Below, piece after piece: positions 1 to 7,962 of a stretch of 39,135 bases of DNA. The DNA lies in the NCBI GenBank assembly GCA_949935895.1, contig CATLGL010000001.1, forward strand, positions 1 through 39,135. Reading direction: 5' to 3'. The translations under genes and the position numbers were made by a program. Positions within the stretch are counted from its first letter, which is position 1; each line of letters starts with the position of its first letter. A model generated the notes under the pieces. It worked only from the letters and a program-made list of their open reading frames with translations. It did no database searches and had not been told where the DNA came from. Source of the DNA: an uncultured Clostridia bacterium (lineage in GTDB: Bacteria; Bacillota; Clostridia; TANB77; CAG-508).

Positions 1-896
1 GATGTTCTAATCTGCAATACCTCACCAGTATAAATTAGATTTGGATTTTGAATGTTATTTAATGTTACAATCTCTTCTACTGTTGTACCATATTTAGAGG
101 CAATTTTAGATAAAGTATCTCCTCTTTTTACTGTATAATATATGACATTTTGTAATTCCTCTGGTGATGGATTATTGGGATTTGGAATTTCTCCTGCAGT
201 TGATAAAAAAATCGCTTCTGTAAATCGGTCTAAATCAACATTTCCATTGATTCCTGCAATTTCTCCTCTATCCCAATATTGAAAGCCTATCCAGTTTTCC
301 CATTTTCCATTATTCCCTGGAGTGCTTACACCATATTGTGCAACCCACAAAGGATATTTACTTGCTAATTCATGCGAAAATATAGTTCTTGCATCATATG
401 TATTAGAATAAATCACCATTTCTTTTTGAGTTAATTCTTGTGTTCGTTCTAAAAAAACTTTTGATATATTGTTAATTTCTCCTATACTCAAATTACCAAA
501 CACTTCAAAATCCATAGCCAGCCTGCAATTAGGTTGAGTTCCTGAAATAACCTTTGCAAAAAATTCTGCTTCTTTTATCGCTTGTTCTTCATTTCTTGCT
601 CGAACAAAATGATAAAACCCTACATTTATACCATTTGCTTTTGCCCCTTCATAATTATTTCGAAATTCTGGATCTATTAAGTGCTCTCCTTCGCTTGCCT
701 TTATGTATACAATATCAATTCCTGATTCTTTTACTAATCGGTAATCAATTCTTCCTTGATAAGCACTTACATCTATTCCTTTATAGATGGTATTACTAGA
801 TGGTGCTAATGCAAATGATACATTATTCCACATAGTAAAAGATGATAGTAATAATAACCATACTAAAAATATTACTTTTATCAATTTCTTTTTCAC
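1..896 (-). CDS. Secreted GH25 lysozyme (muramidase) with C-terminal LysM, partial
   Basis: The gene is read from a GTG start at 896, with an AAGGAGG site (903-909) six bases upstream, and runs off the left edge of the window. Residues 6-30 are a hydrophobic signal or anchor segment. The mature part opens with the GH25 strand motif DVSAYQG (D42) and carries the catalytic pair in LAMDFE (D129, E131). After a Pro/Asn-rich linker the last visible 47 or so residues are a LysM peptidoglycan-binding repeat (YTVKRGDTLSKIA...). GH25 enzymes cleave the MurNAc-GlcNAc bond, and LysM anchors them to the wall. The likely role is wall turnover or lysis of competitors. The missing C-terminus may hold more LysM repeats. 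There is no in-frame CGG. Confidence 0.93.
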   Translation of the reverse strand, partial: MKKKLIKVIFLVWLLLLSSFTMWNNVSFALAPSSNTIYKGIDVSAYQGRIDYRLVKESGIDIVYIKASEGEHLIDPEFRNNYEGAKANGINVGFYHFVRARNEEQAIKEAEFFAKVISGTQPNCRLAMDFEVFGNLSIGEINNISKVFLERTQELTQKEMVIYSNTYDARTIFSHELASKYPLWVAQYGVSTPGNNGKWENWIGFQYWDRGEIAGINGNVDLDRFTEAIFLSTAGEIPNPNNPSPEELQNVIYYTVKRGDTLSKIASKYGTTVEEIVTLNNIQNPNLIYTGEVLQIRT

Positions 897-917
897 TTTT
901 TTCCTCCTTACACAAAA

Positions 918-943
918 ATAGAGTAGATTATTTTCTACTCTAT
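918..943 (-). terminator. Rho-independent terminator after the CaCA exchanger gene
   Basis: A 10-bp perfect inverted repeat (ATAGAGTAGA and its complement) is followed on the minus strand by TTTTTG. It lies between the end of the exchanger gene (971) and the lysozyme start (896). Confidence 0.75.
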
Positions 944-970
944 CTTATGAAATACGGCTTGTTTTGGTTA

Positions 971-1928
971 TTATGCAATCAATAATCCCGCCATATAAAT
1001 CGCATAGATAATTAAATAAGCGCCTCCATTTATTCTTGTCATTTTATTTTTTGCCCCAATAAACGGAAATAATGCTAATAATACTGTTCCTACAATTAAA
1101 ACAAAGATTTGATTATTATAACTTGTACTATATGTAATTTGTGTAATGCTAGCAGATACACCTAATATAAGCAAAATATTAAATATATTAGAACCTAGTA
1201 TATTTCCTATTGCAATGTCACTATCTCCTTTTATAGCTGCTGTTACAGAAGTAACTAGTTCTGGTAAACTTGTTCCAATTGCAATAATTGTTAAACTAAT
1301 TACTTTTTCACTTATATTTAAGCTTTGTGCTATTATAACAGCATGATTTACTGTTAAATCACCGTCCTATTTTTAATCCTACAATTCCAAATAAAATCCA
1401 TCCTATTGACTTTAGTACTGAACCTTTTGTTTGTGTTTGTACTTCAACTAACATATCCTTTTTTTCAAATTGTTCTCCTTTTTTTCCCATATAAATGGTA
1501 TAACCTATAAATAGGACAAATAAACAAATGAGTATCATTCCTTCTACTTTAGTAATGTTTACTCCAATATTACATAGAGCAAATAAGACAAAGGTAATAG
1601 CAAGTGTCATTGGAATTTCAATCAGTCTTGTTTCTTTTTTAAATTCAATTGGTCTAATAATAGAAGATAATCCTAAAATAAGCAATAAATTACACAAGTT
1701 GCTTCCTATTACATTTCCTACAGCCATATCAGAATGCCCCTCTATTGCAGATGTAATACTAACAAATAATTCTGGCATAGAAGTTCCAATTGATACAATA
1801 GTAAGTCCTATAATAATTTCTGGTATATGGAATTTTTTGGCAAGTTTTGATGCACCTTCTACTAAAAAATCAGCACCCTTTATTAACAAGCAAAACCCTA
1901 GAATAATCCATATTATTTCTAATACCAT
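971..1928 (-). CDS. Sodium/calcium exchanger family (CaCA, YrbG-like) membrane protein with one CGGT recoding site
   Basis: This integral membrane cation antiporter has two inverted Na_Ca_ex repeats. The first carries GTSMPELFVSITSAIEG and a following GNVIGSN. The second carries GTSLPELVTSVTAAIKG and GNILGSN. Read conventionally, the protein stops after 189 residues at CGG TGA. Reading CGGT (1364-1361) as one codon restores the second repeat up to the TAA at 971, giving 318 residues, the usual family length. The start at 1928 has an AAAGGAGG site. Both alpha repeats are needed for transport in this family, so a truncated protein would be dead. The substrate (Ca2+ or another cation) cannot be told from sequence. 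Confidence 0.88.
1361..1364 (-). other. CGGT four-base codon (+1 recoding site), exchanger residue 189
   Basis: The context is ATA GGA CGGT GAT TTA. The zero frame stops at the very next codon (TGA). Skipping the C gives Gly and restores the second transport repeat. Confidence 0.85.
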
Positions 1929-1989
1929 GCTATTTCCTCCTTTGCATTTTATAACGCTACTATCTTACCTCTATTTTCATCTATTGTCA

Positions 1990-2027
1990 ATCAAAACAAG
2001 AGGAGGTCACCCTTCTCTTGTTTTGAT
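1990..2027 (-). terminator. Terminator of the PadR-regulated operon
   Basis: A 13-bp inverted repeat (1990-2002 with 2015-2027) lies just past the DUF4097 gene. It is well placed to end transcription of the padR-pspC-DUF1700-DUF4097 operon. Confidence 0.7.
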
Positions 2028-2078
2028 ATAAACGATAATTGTCATCACTCGTTCTTTTTTTCGTAATGTCTAAACATT

Positions 2079-3038
2079 TTATTTCTCTAATCGAATATTT
2101 CCAGATACTGTTTCAATGCTTAATTCCTCATAGGGCTCTTCTCCCATAACATTTCTTCTGTTAGGAAGTGTTACATTTCCAGATACTGTTTTAGTTTGAA
2201 TTTCACAGTTTGCTTCTTGGTTCAAATACATTTTTACATTTCCTGATGTTGTTTTTACTTTTGAAGCTCCTAATATTTTAAAATCTTCACTTTTAATATC
2301 TCCTGAAATACTTGCAAGTTCTACACTTCCTTCTATTTTTTGGAGTTCTATACCACCTGATGTTGTTTTCGCTTGTGTTTTACCTTCTATACTTTCTACA
2401 AAAATATCTCCTGAAACTGTTTTTAATGCCAATACATCACTTTCTAACTGTCCTAATTTAATATCTCCTGATACAGTATCCATCTGAATATTTTTGGCGT
2501 CTACATCTCCCATTTTAATATCTCCACTTGTTGTAGCAATTTTTAAATCTTTAAATGTTAAATGATCTTTTACTTCAATATCTCCTGATACTGACTTTAT
2601 TTCTAACTTGCCTATATATTCTTTTGGAAGATACACATCATAAATGAAATTTTCCATAAATCCAATGTAAAAGATAAAAAAACGAGGTTTTTTATTTTCA
2701 GAAATGGTAATATTTGAAGACGTTTTATCAACTTGAAAAAATTCATCTTCTCTTAAATCTTTATAAGAGTATTGAACCACACGTATTTCTCTATCTTCTG
2801 TAAAAAATACATTTAAATCTGAACTTTTAAAGTCTAAATTGATTTTTTCAATATCATCAATTGCTATTTTCTGTTCTTTTCTAATATATTCTTCTTTTCT
2901 CATGTTACTATCTCCTTTAAATACAGTAGTAAACCAATTCCAATCATTATGATGAAGTGCAAATACTAATACCTTGCAAAGTCCAATTACTAAGCTAATT
3001 AGTATGATAATAAGTACAATAATTCCTACCTTTTTCAT
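2079..3038 (-). CDS. DUF4097 (putative adhesin / repeat) membrane-anchored protein
   Basis: An N-terminal membrane segment (about residues 5-27) is followed by a domain built of short repeats with SGDI or SGNV turns about every 20 residues (for example TVSGDIKLG, TTSGDIKMG, TVSGNIRLE). This is the signature of DUF4097 proteins, which are thought to form a beta-helix or beta-solenoid outside the membrane. The gene is the last of four in an operon. Its start lies directly after the stop of the DUF1700 gene, with a GGGAGG site. DUF4097 and DUF1700 are commonly found with PadR regulators and PspC in Firmicutes and are linked to envelope stress. The biochemical function is unknown. Confidence 0.88.
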   Translation of the reverse strand: MKKVGIIVLIIILISLVIGLCKVLVFALHHNDWNWFTTVFKGDSNMRKEEYIRKEQKIAIDDIEKINLDFKSSDLNVFFTEDREIRVVQYSYKDLREDEFFQVDKTSSNITISENKKPRFFIFYIGFMENFIYDVYLPKEYIGKLEIKSVSGDIEVKDHLTFKDLKIATTSGDIKMGDVDAKNIQMDTVSGDIKLGQLESDVLALKTVSGDIFVESIEGKTQAKTTSGGIELQKIEGSVELASISGDIKSEDFKILGASKVKTTSGNVKMYLNQEANCEIQTKTVSGNVTLPNRRNVMGEEPYEELSIETVSGNIRLEK

Positions 3039-3039
3039 T

Positions 3040-3696
3040 TTATTCCTCCCATAATTTAAACATCAATTTAATAATATTTTCTATTAGTGTTGCAATAAAA
3101 AAAACAATCCAAGAAATATACCATATTCCAAATGTAAAACTAATAATTAAATAAATAATAACTGTTAAAGTCCATAAAATAGAATCGATTGCCTTTTTTA
3201 TTTCCTTATTTTTATCTTTTTTTCCTTTCCATTCTTTAAATTCCTCTACCATAGTATCTTCATATTTTGTATATTTAGGCTTTGTCATAAAATGATATAT
3301 CAAAATACAAGTTGATACTCCTGCAACTGCAAGAAAACCAGATGCTGTCACAAAATCTGGTAAGCCCAGTTCTTCTAACACTACACATGTAATAACACTT
3401 AAAATATATAGTCCCACACATATAGATACTACTAATCCTGTCTTTTTCTTTGCTTCTAATGCATACTCAGTATGAATTGGATTATTTCTATTTAGTTCTT
3501 CAATTAGTTCATCTACATCTCCTATTTCTTGTAATACCGTCTTTAATGCCTCTTCTTCCTTTTTCCCTTGTTTTAGTAAATCTTCATATTTATCTTCTGC
3601 ATTTGAAATTATCTCATCTTTTAAGTCATTTGCTCTTTTAGTATTTGGAGCATTTTCAAATAAGATATTTACCTCTTTTCTAATTTTTTCATTCAT
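3040..3696 (-). CDS. DUF1700 (HAAS-type) membrane protein
   Basis: The 218-residue protein has an N-terminal helical region with the pattern typical of DUF1700/HAAS proteins (many Lys/Glu, with EEALKTVLQEIGDVDELIEE at about 49-68). It continues with about four hydrophobic helices (roughly 87-108, 116-136, 170-187, 190-210). Such proteins sit in padR operons and are thought to sense or transduce envelope state. Here the gene lies between pspC and DUF4097 and shares their promoter. The start at 3696 has a GAGGGGAG site. Its only CGG is out of frame (ACG GTA). Confidence 0.85.
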   Translation of the reverse strand: MNEKIRKEVNILFENAPNTKRANDLKDEIISNAEDKYEDLLKQGKKEEEALKTVLQEIGDVDELIEELNRNNPIHTEYALEAKKKTGLVVSICVGLYILSVITCVVLEELGLPDFVTASGFLAVAGVSTCILIYHFMTKPKYTKYEDTMVEEFKEWKGKKDKNKEIKKAIDSILWTLTVIIYLIISFTFGIWYISWIVFFIATLIENIIKLMFKLWEE

Positions 3697-3717
3697 TGTT
3701 ACTTCTCCCCTCTTATT

Positions 3718-3912
3718 TTATATAATATCTGATTTTCTTGGCATTATTATTGCTGCTATTAAATATGCAACAATTCCACTACCACCACAACAAGAAAATA
3801 TAATCCATGCTAAACGTATTACTGTTGGGTCAATATCAAAATATTCTGCAATTCCTCCACACACACCATCTATCTTTTTGCCTTTTTCAATTTTATATAA
3901 TCGTTTTTGCAT
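3718..3912 (-). CDS. PspC-domain small membrane protein
   Basis: The 64-residue protein matches the PspC domain: KRLYKIEKGKKIDGVCGGIAEYFDIDPTVIRL followed by a hydrophobic helix and a short basic tail. PspC proteins are inner-membrane members of the phage-shock/envelope stress response. In Firmicutes they often appear as single-domain proteins beside PadR regulators, as here. The start has a clear AGGAGG site. Confidence 0.92.
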   Translation of the reverse strand: MQKRLYKIEKGKKIDGVCGGIAEYFDIDPTVIRLAWIIFSCCGGSGIVAYLIAAIIMPRKSDII

Positions 3913-3927
3913 TCTTTTTCCTCCTAT

Positions 3928-4248
3928 TTATATTAATTTATCAATTAGTTCTTTTGTTAAATTCCATTCTTGAATGCTTTTTTTATAAAATTCAATCCCT
4001 TCATTGGTAATTGAATAATATCGTCTTCTTGCACCACTATTACCTTCTCCCCAAAAAGATATTATATATCCAGCTTCTTCTAATCTCCTAAATGCACAAT
4101 ATAAGGTTGCATCATTTAGTTCATATCGGTTCTCTGTTTTTTCTTTAATCGACTTGTTGATTTCATACCCATAGCTGTTTCCCTTCATAAGATGTGCTAA
4201 AATAATAGTTTCTGTATGCCCACGAATCACATCTGCTCGAATTGACAT
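3928..4248 (-). CDS. PadR family transcriptional regulator
   Basis: The 106-residue winged-helix protein has the PadR core: HTETIILAHLMKGNSYGYEI (helix-turn-helix), LNDATLYCAFRRLEEAGYI (recognition helix) and GARRRYYSITNEG (wing). It is the first gene of the operon, 15 bases upstream of pspC. Its own promoter is overlapped by a palindrome (4290-4312), so autorepression, probably relieved by envelope stress or a ligand, is likely. Confidence 0.93.
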   Translation of the reverse strand: MSIRADVIRGHTETIILAHLMKGNSYGYEINKSIKEKTENRYELNDATLYCAFRRLEEAGYIISFWGEGNSGARRRYYSITNEGIEFYKKSIQEWNLTKELIDKLI

Positions 4249-4277
4249 ATTATCACCTACCTTTTCTTTCTTATACC

Positions 4278-4312
4278 ATTATAAATCAATATACCTTATC
4301 TGTCAAGGTATA
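4278..4312 (-). promoter_or_regulatory. Consensus promoter with PadR operator palindrome
   Basis: On the minus strand, TTGACA (4301-4306) and TATAAT (4278-4283) are separated by exactly 17 bases. A perfect 8-bp inverted repeat, TATACCTT-N7-AAGGTATA (4290-4312), covers the -35 box. PadR proteins commonly bind such ATAC/GTAT-type palindromes, so this is the probable self-control site of the downstream operon. Confidence 0.85.
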
Positions 4313-4341
4313 TAAAAAAATATTTTCGTTTAAACAAAGAA

Positions 4342-4382
4342 AAAAAGTAATAACAATATTTCTTTTACTGTTATTACTTTTT
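4342..4382 (-). terminator. Strong terminator hairpin downstream of the sigma-factor operon
   Basis: A 14-bp perfect stem (4342-4355 with 4369-4382) has T-runs on both sides. It can serve the minus-strand genes ending at 4459 and is symmetrical enough to work in both directions. Confidence 0.8.
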
Positions 4383-4458
4383 CCTATGCAACTAGATTAA
4401 GTTACTTTAGATTGTGCTAATCGCAAAACACTCGTGTTCATGTGACGAAGCCACTTTT

Positions 4459-5458
4459 TTATTCGTTTACTTTTTCTATTTTTATCGCATCGATCTGGCT
4501 TGGATATGTTTCCCTCACAATTCCTGTATAGATAATCTTTACTTTATCTCCCTCTTTCAATGAAATTTTTTCTTTATCTGGAAATCCAACCATAACCTTA
4601 TTTCCGCAAATTTTGTGTTTCATCTGGTTCTACAAAAAATAAATTTTCCTCTACTTGTAACACGGTAGCTAAAATTGTTGGTCCTAATTCATAAATCGTT
4701 GCTGTTTTAGAATAAATCGCAATCGTTTCATTTTTGTATTGTTTGGAAGTCTCATCTGTATAATCAATGATAGCATATAAAGCAAGCTCTATTTTGATAT
4801 AGTTTTCTTCTTCTGTTTGGACAATGCCATAAATTTTTCCTGGAAAATCTTCTTTTTTAGTTATAACTCTATCTTCTTTACTAGAAAATTTATCTCTTGT
4901 ATTATCAGTTGTAATTTTATAATTACCGTCTTTAGTATATTCTATATCTGTAAGAATCATATCCCCTTCTACTGTATATTGTACAATTCTAATCGTATCT
5001 GGAATTCGATTTTTACTATTCATTCCAGTATTTTCAATAAACTCATCTAGGATTTTTTTATTATAAATATTTTTATAATAAATAATAAAGCATTTATCTT
5101 TTAATGCTTGCTCAAAGCTATATTCTTGTGGTAATTGTGTAAGAGGCACATATTTTTGATATTGAATTGGTGTATTAGATATATCAGGTGTTGCATTTAC
5201 TATCTTATTTTCATATTTCATAAAATAACTACCTATTTGAATCTCATTTTTTCCTTCTATTGTATGATAATCAATAATTTTGTAACCCAGTCCATAATAA
5301 ATAACTGTTCCTCCATCTTTTAATACTTGTGCTTGTATTGCAAAAATAGGAGGTCGATTTTGTTTTATTCGATAACTATCTACTGTAAAAAATAACATTC
5401 CTAATAATACAATTCCTATTAGTATTAGAGTAATCCATATTCCTAATTTCTTTTTCAT
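4459..5458 (-). CDS. Membrane-anchored protein of unknown function with a C-terminal OB-like domain; one CGGA recoding site
   Basis: An N-terminal membrane anchor (about residues 7-27) is followed by an extracytoplasmic region of unclear family. Read conventionally, the gene stops at CGG AAA TAA after 286 residues. Treating CGGA (4606-4603) as one codon adds a C-terminal segment reading GDKVKIIYTGIVRETYPSQI, then DAIKIEKVNE and TAA at 4459. That segment has the typical look of the small OB-like secreted modules of Firmicutes (G-D-x-V-x-I-x-Y-x-G, E-T-Y-P-x-Q-I), so the extension is real coding sequence. Total length is 332 residues. The start has an AAAGGTG site. The gene lies 22 bases after the sigma-factor gene, so they probably share a transcript and this may be a target or partner of that factor. 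Confidence 0.8.
4603..4606 (-). other. CGGA four-base codon (+1 recoding site), residue 285
   Basis: The context is AAT TTG CGGA AAT AAG. The zero frame ends two codons later (AAA TAA). The +1 frame runs 48 more residues through a recognisable domain end. Confidence 0.82.
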
Positions 5459-5480
5459 TTTATCACCTTTTTCCCTTCTA

Positions 5481-6421
5481 TTATTTAGATGCTTTTTTGT
5501 CTCCTTTTTGTTGGCGTTTTTGAAAAATAATAAAAAAAATAATAGATATTAGGAAAAATAATGCTGATATTCCTAATAAATGCCAAGATATTATTGGTGT
5601 TGTAGCATTACTTTGAATTGGCACAGGTTTCTGTATTCCATTTTCTAGTTTTGTATTTTCTTCTTTATTTTGTAATATATTTTCTACTCTTGAACCTTCT
5701 TGTTTATCTTCTAATGTATTTTTCATTGTTGCTTGTTCTAGATTATTTTCTTTTTTAGTTGTCGTTGTATCTGTTTCTTCTGTTTCTTTTTCTTCTTGAA
5801 CAATTGGTTCATTTTTAATTTCTTGTGATATATTTGCTTCTTTTACTATTTTTTTGCTCATCACAAAAGAAATTGCAAATAACAAACTGATGGTTAAATT
5901 TCCTAATGCTAATTTTAAGGTTTTTACTGCTTTATAGTATTTCCATTGTATGGTTCCTATTGGCATATTTAGTAAAATAGAAATTTGTCTAAAATTGAGC
6001 TGTGATAATACTTTTAAAGATATAATTTCCTGTTCTTGTTTATTTAGTCCGTTGGATTAGTTTTTGATAATCTTGTTTGTCCATTATTTCATCTATTTTT
6101 GTATCTTCATCTACTAATTCATAAACTGTTTCAATTTCATATTCTTTTTTGTACTTTCGAAGATATGTCATTGCTTCATTTTTTGTTACTTCATATAACC
6201 AAGTAGCTTCTTTTTTACTTGGTAGTTTTTCTAAAGGCATTTGCACCAATTTTGTAAATACATTTTGCATTACATCCTCTGCATTTTCTCTGTTTTTTAA
6301 AATAGAGAAAGCTATTTTATATACTAAATTGTGATAGTTAATATATAGTTCTTCTTCTATTTCTTTTCCTTCTTTTTTTCCGTTTTATTAGTTCATGTAA
6401 TTGTATTTTATCAATTCTCAT
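5481..6421 (-). CDS. Sigma-70 family (ECF-like) factor fused to a two-helix membrane domain; two CGGA recoding sites
   Basis: The start at 6421 has a GGGAGG site. Codon 14 is CGGA (6382-6379) and codon 124 is CGGA (6051-6048). Read as Gly, both give one 312-residue protein. Region 2 is at about residues 25-85 (LVYKIAFSILKNRENAEDVM, then TWLYEVTKNEAMTYLRKYK). Region 4 is at about 120-168 (LNKQEQEIISLKVLSQLNFR, then QISILLNMPIGTIQWKYYKA). A membrane helix follows (about 174-190), then an acidic Glu/Thr/Asn linker and a second helix (about 276-298) with a basic end. A membrane-bound sigma factor suggests control by release, as with an anti-sigma domain fused in cis. Read conventionally, the gene is in three pieces, none of which would work as a sigma factor. 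Confidence 0.85.
6048..6051 (-). other. CGGA four-base codon, sigma factor residue 124
   Basis: The context is ATC CAA CGGA CTA AAT. The zero frame stops after ACT AAA TAA. The +1 frame enters sigma region 4. Confidence 0.85.
6379..6382 (-). other. CGGA four-base codon, sigma factor residue 14
   Basis: The context is ATA AAA CGGA AAA AAA. Only the +1 frame leads into sigma region 2; the zero frame gives a poly-basic tail and a stop. Confidence 0.82.
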
Positions 6422-6435
6422 TACTATCCTCCCAC

Positions 6436-6969
6436 TTATTTCCAAATATCTCCATTTATATATTTTGTTAGAGCCATAATAAATGCTTGTTTTGTCAAGT
6501 CAATTCTTGATATTTTGCCTTTTGTTAGTAATTGAATACCACCACCTTTATTGTGTCTATCATCATCTTTTGAAAATATCTGGTTCATTACCTGACTTAA
6601 ATCTGTTTCAATAATTTGTTTTACAAATTTTTCTGGTACTGGAAAAGATGAGCTTGTGCCATAACCTTCAAAGTTATTGTTATCCTCTATAACTGCAATA
6701 TTGGTAATCATCCATCTTCCTAATAAATTATGAATTCCACTTTCAATGGATATATATAAATCTGCTTTTATTGCATGCTCGTTTGCATATTTTTTTAAGT
6801 TTTTTATTCTATTTTTAGCACCTTGGTAGATTTCTTCATTAACTGGTTGTTCACTAACATCAGTTTCAACTGGTATTCCCTCAATTTCCACCTCTTCAAA
6901 ATATTCCAATAATGCTATTTTAGCACCTTCTATTTTTCCTTGATTTTTTGTTGCAATAAGTACTTTCAT
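6436..6969 (-). CDS. Inosine/xanthosine triphosphatase (DUF84, YjjX-like)
   Basis: The 177-residue protein begins VLIATKNQGKIEGAK and carries VETDVSEQPVNEEIYQGAKN, SIESGI and DDRHNKGGGIQLLTKG, all typical of the DUF84/YjjX house-cleaning NTPases, which remove non-canonical purine triphosphates (ITP/XTP). The ATG at 6969 is chosen because GGAG lies at proper distance; an in-frame TTG at 6981 would cover that site. The gene lies 14 bases upstream of the sigma-factor gene, in the same direction. Confidence 0.85.
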   Translation of the reverse strand: MKVLIATKNQGKIEGAKIALLEYFEEVEIEGIPVETDVSEQPVNEEIYQGAKNRIKNLKKYANEHAIKADLYISIESGIHNLLGRWMITNIAVIEDNNNFEGYGTSSSFPVPEKFVKQIIETDLSQVMNQIFSKDDDRHNKGGGIQLLTKGKISRIDLTKQAFIMALTKYINGDIWK

Positions 6970-7033
6970 ATTTTTCTCCAATATATTTATTTCTTTTTTT
7001 GCATCTTACCATATTTTCTAATATAAATCAACA

Positions 7034-7059
7034 ACCGCGTCAGAAAAATCTGACGCGGT
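7034..7059 (-). terminator. GC-rich hairpin after the 7070-7732 gene
   Basis: An 11-bp perfect inverted repeat (7034-7044 with 7049-7059) contains ACCGCGTCAGA. It is far richer in GC than other terminators here, which fits the idea that gene and terminator arrived together. Confidence 0.65.
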
Positions 7060-7069
7060 CATCTAGCGG

Positions 7070-7732
7070 TTACAAACTCTGCAAAAGCTTCATGGTATGG
7101 TACAAATTAATACCATAAATCACAGTATCTGGTGCCCATACATCAGTAAATTGAGCTACACTCATTGAACTCCCTGCGTAATATGGCTTTTCCAATACCC
7201 TGTAGAGAGCCTCAATGGATTTCTGGTAAGATTCAAAATTTCTAAAAACAAGCTTTGATTTATGAGTAATTGGGTTTTCTTCTCGCTCAATCGCATTCCA
7301 TAAATTATACTTGCCACGTAAAAATTTTCCTCCCCCTGTCTCAATAACAATAATGCTTGGCATCAGCATTTCGTTCCATTGACCCATAATTGCCTCTTCA
7401 TAAAACGCCTGGGCGTTAAGAACAAAAACTTCTGAAGTATACATTTCATCCAATTTTTCCATTTTGGATAAAAATTCCTCATAGGTTACGCCTAAGGAAT
7501 CCCTAACAGAAAACTTGGATAATGCTCCCCGCAAAATGGCATTGCGGCACTTCATGGAACTAAGCTGGGAACCATATCCATCTAGTTCCTCTTCCTCTGA
7601 TGTCTCTGATATCTTTGATATCAGAGGTGCCTCTGCTACTTTTTCCTGTGTTCTCCCTGCAACCGCAAAACAAATAACTAATAAGGTTGCTGATAATAAC
7701 GCTACTACTCCTCTTGAGATCTTTTTCTTCAT
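7070..7732 (-). CDS. Exported protein, possible wall-hydrolase-like domain; probably acquired
   Basis: The 220-residue protein has a signal or anchor at 8-28 and an acidic linker (SEEEELDG). Its C-terminal region (about 105-220: an E-rich helix, IVIETGGGKFLRGKYNLWNA, FRNFESYQKSIEALYRVL) resembles loosely the lysozyme/glucosaminidase-like fold of peptidoglycan hydrolases (a Glu plus N-L-W/F-N-A and Y-x-x-S motifs). That match is weak. Base use is visibly less AT-biased than the neighbours. It holds an in-frame CGG (7531-7529, TTG CGG GGA GCA) that must be read as Arg for the full product; read as a four-base codon it would stop 13 codons later. This fits recent transfer from a donor using the standard code. 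Confidence 0.6.
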   Translation of the reverse strand: MKKKISRGVVALLSATLLVICFAVAGRTQEKVAEAPLISKISETSEEEELDGYGSQLSSMKCRNAILRGALSKFSVRDSLGVTYEEFLSKMEKLDEMYTSEVFVLNAQAFYEEAIMGQWNEMLMPSIIVIETGGGKFLRGKYNLWNAIEREENPITHKSKLVFRNFESYQKSIEALYRVLEKPYYAGSSMSVAQFTDVWAPDTVIYGINLYHTMKLLQSL

Positions 7733-7862
7733 TTTGTTGATCCTTTCTTTTTATTATTTGTTTTATATCTTCCTACGCCAATAAATTTGTAGGAAAATAC
7801 TAGTATCTACCTTCTATTATATAACATTTTACATAATATTGCAAATTATCTATGCTGAACAG

Positions 7863-7901
7863 AAAAAATACCTAAAATTTTTATCTTCTTAGGTATTTTT
7901 T
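7863..7901 (-). terminator. Terminator after the GGGtGRT operon
   Basis: A 13-bp stem (7863-7875 with 7889-7901) with T-runs lies just past the end of the GGGtGRT gene at 7963. Confidence 0.8.
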
Positions 7902-7962
7902 CTTTATTTAATTTTATAATTACCCTATAAAAATTCGTCACTAGCTTTATATAATCTATCTT

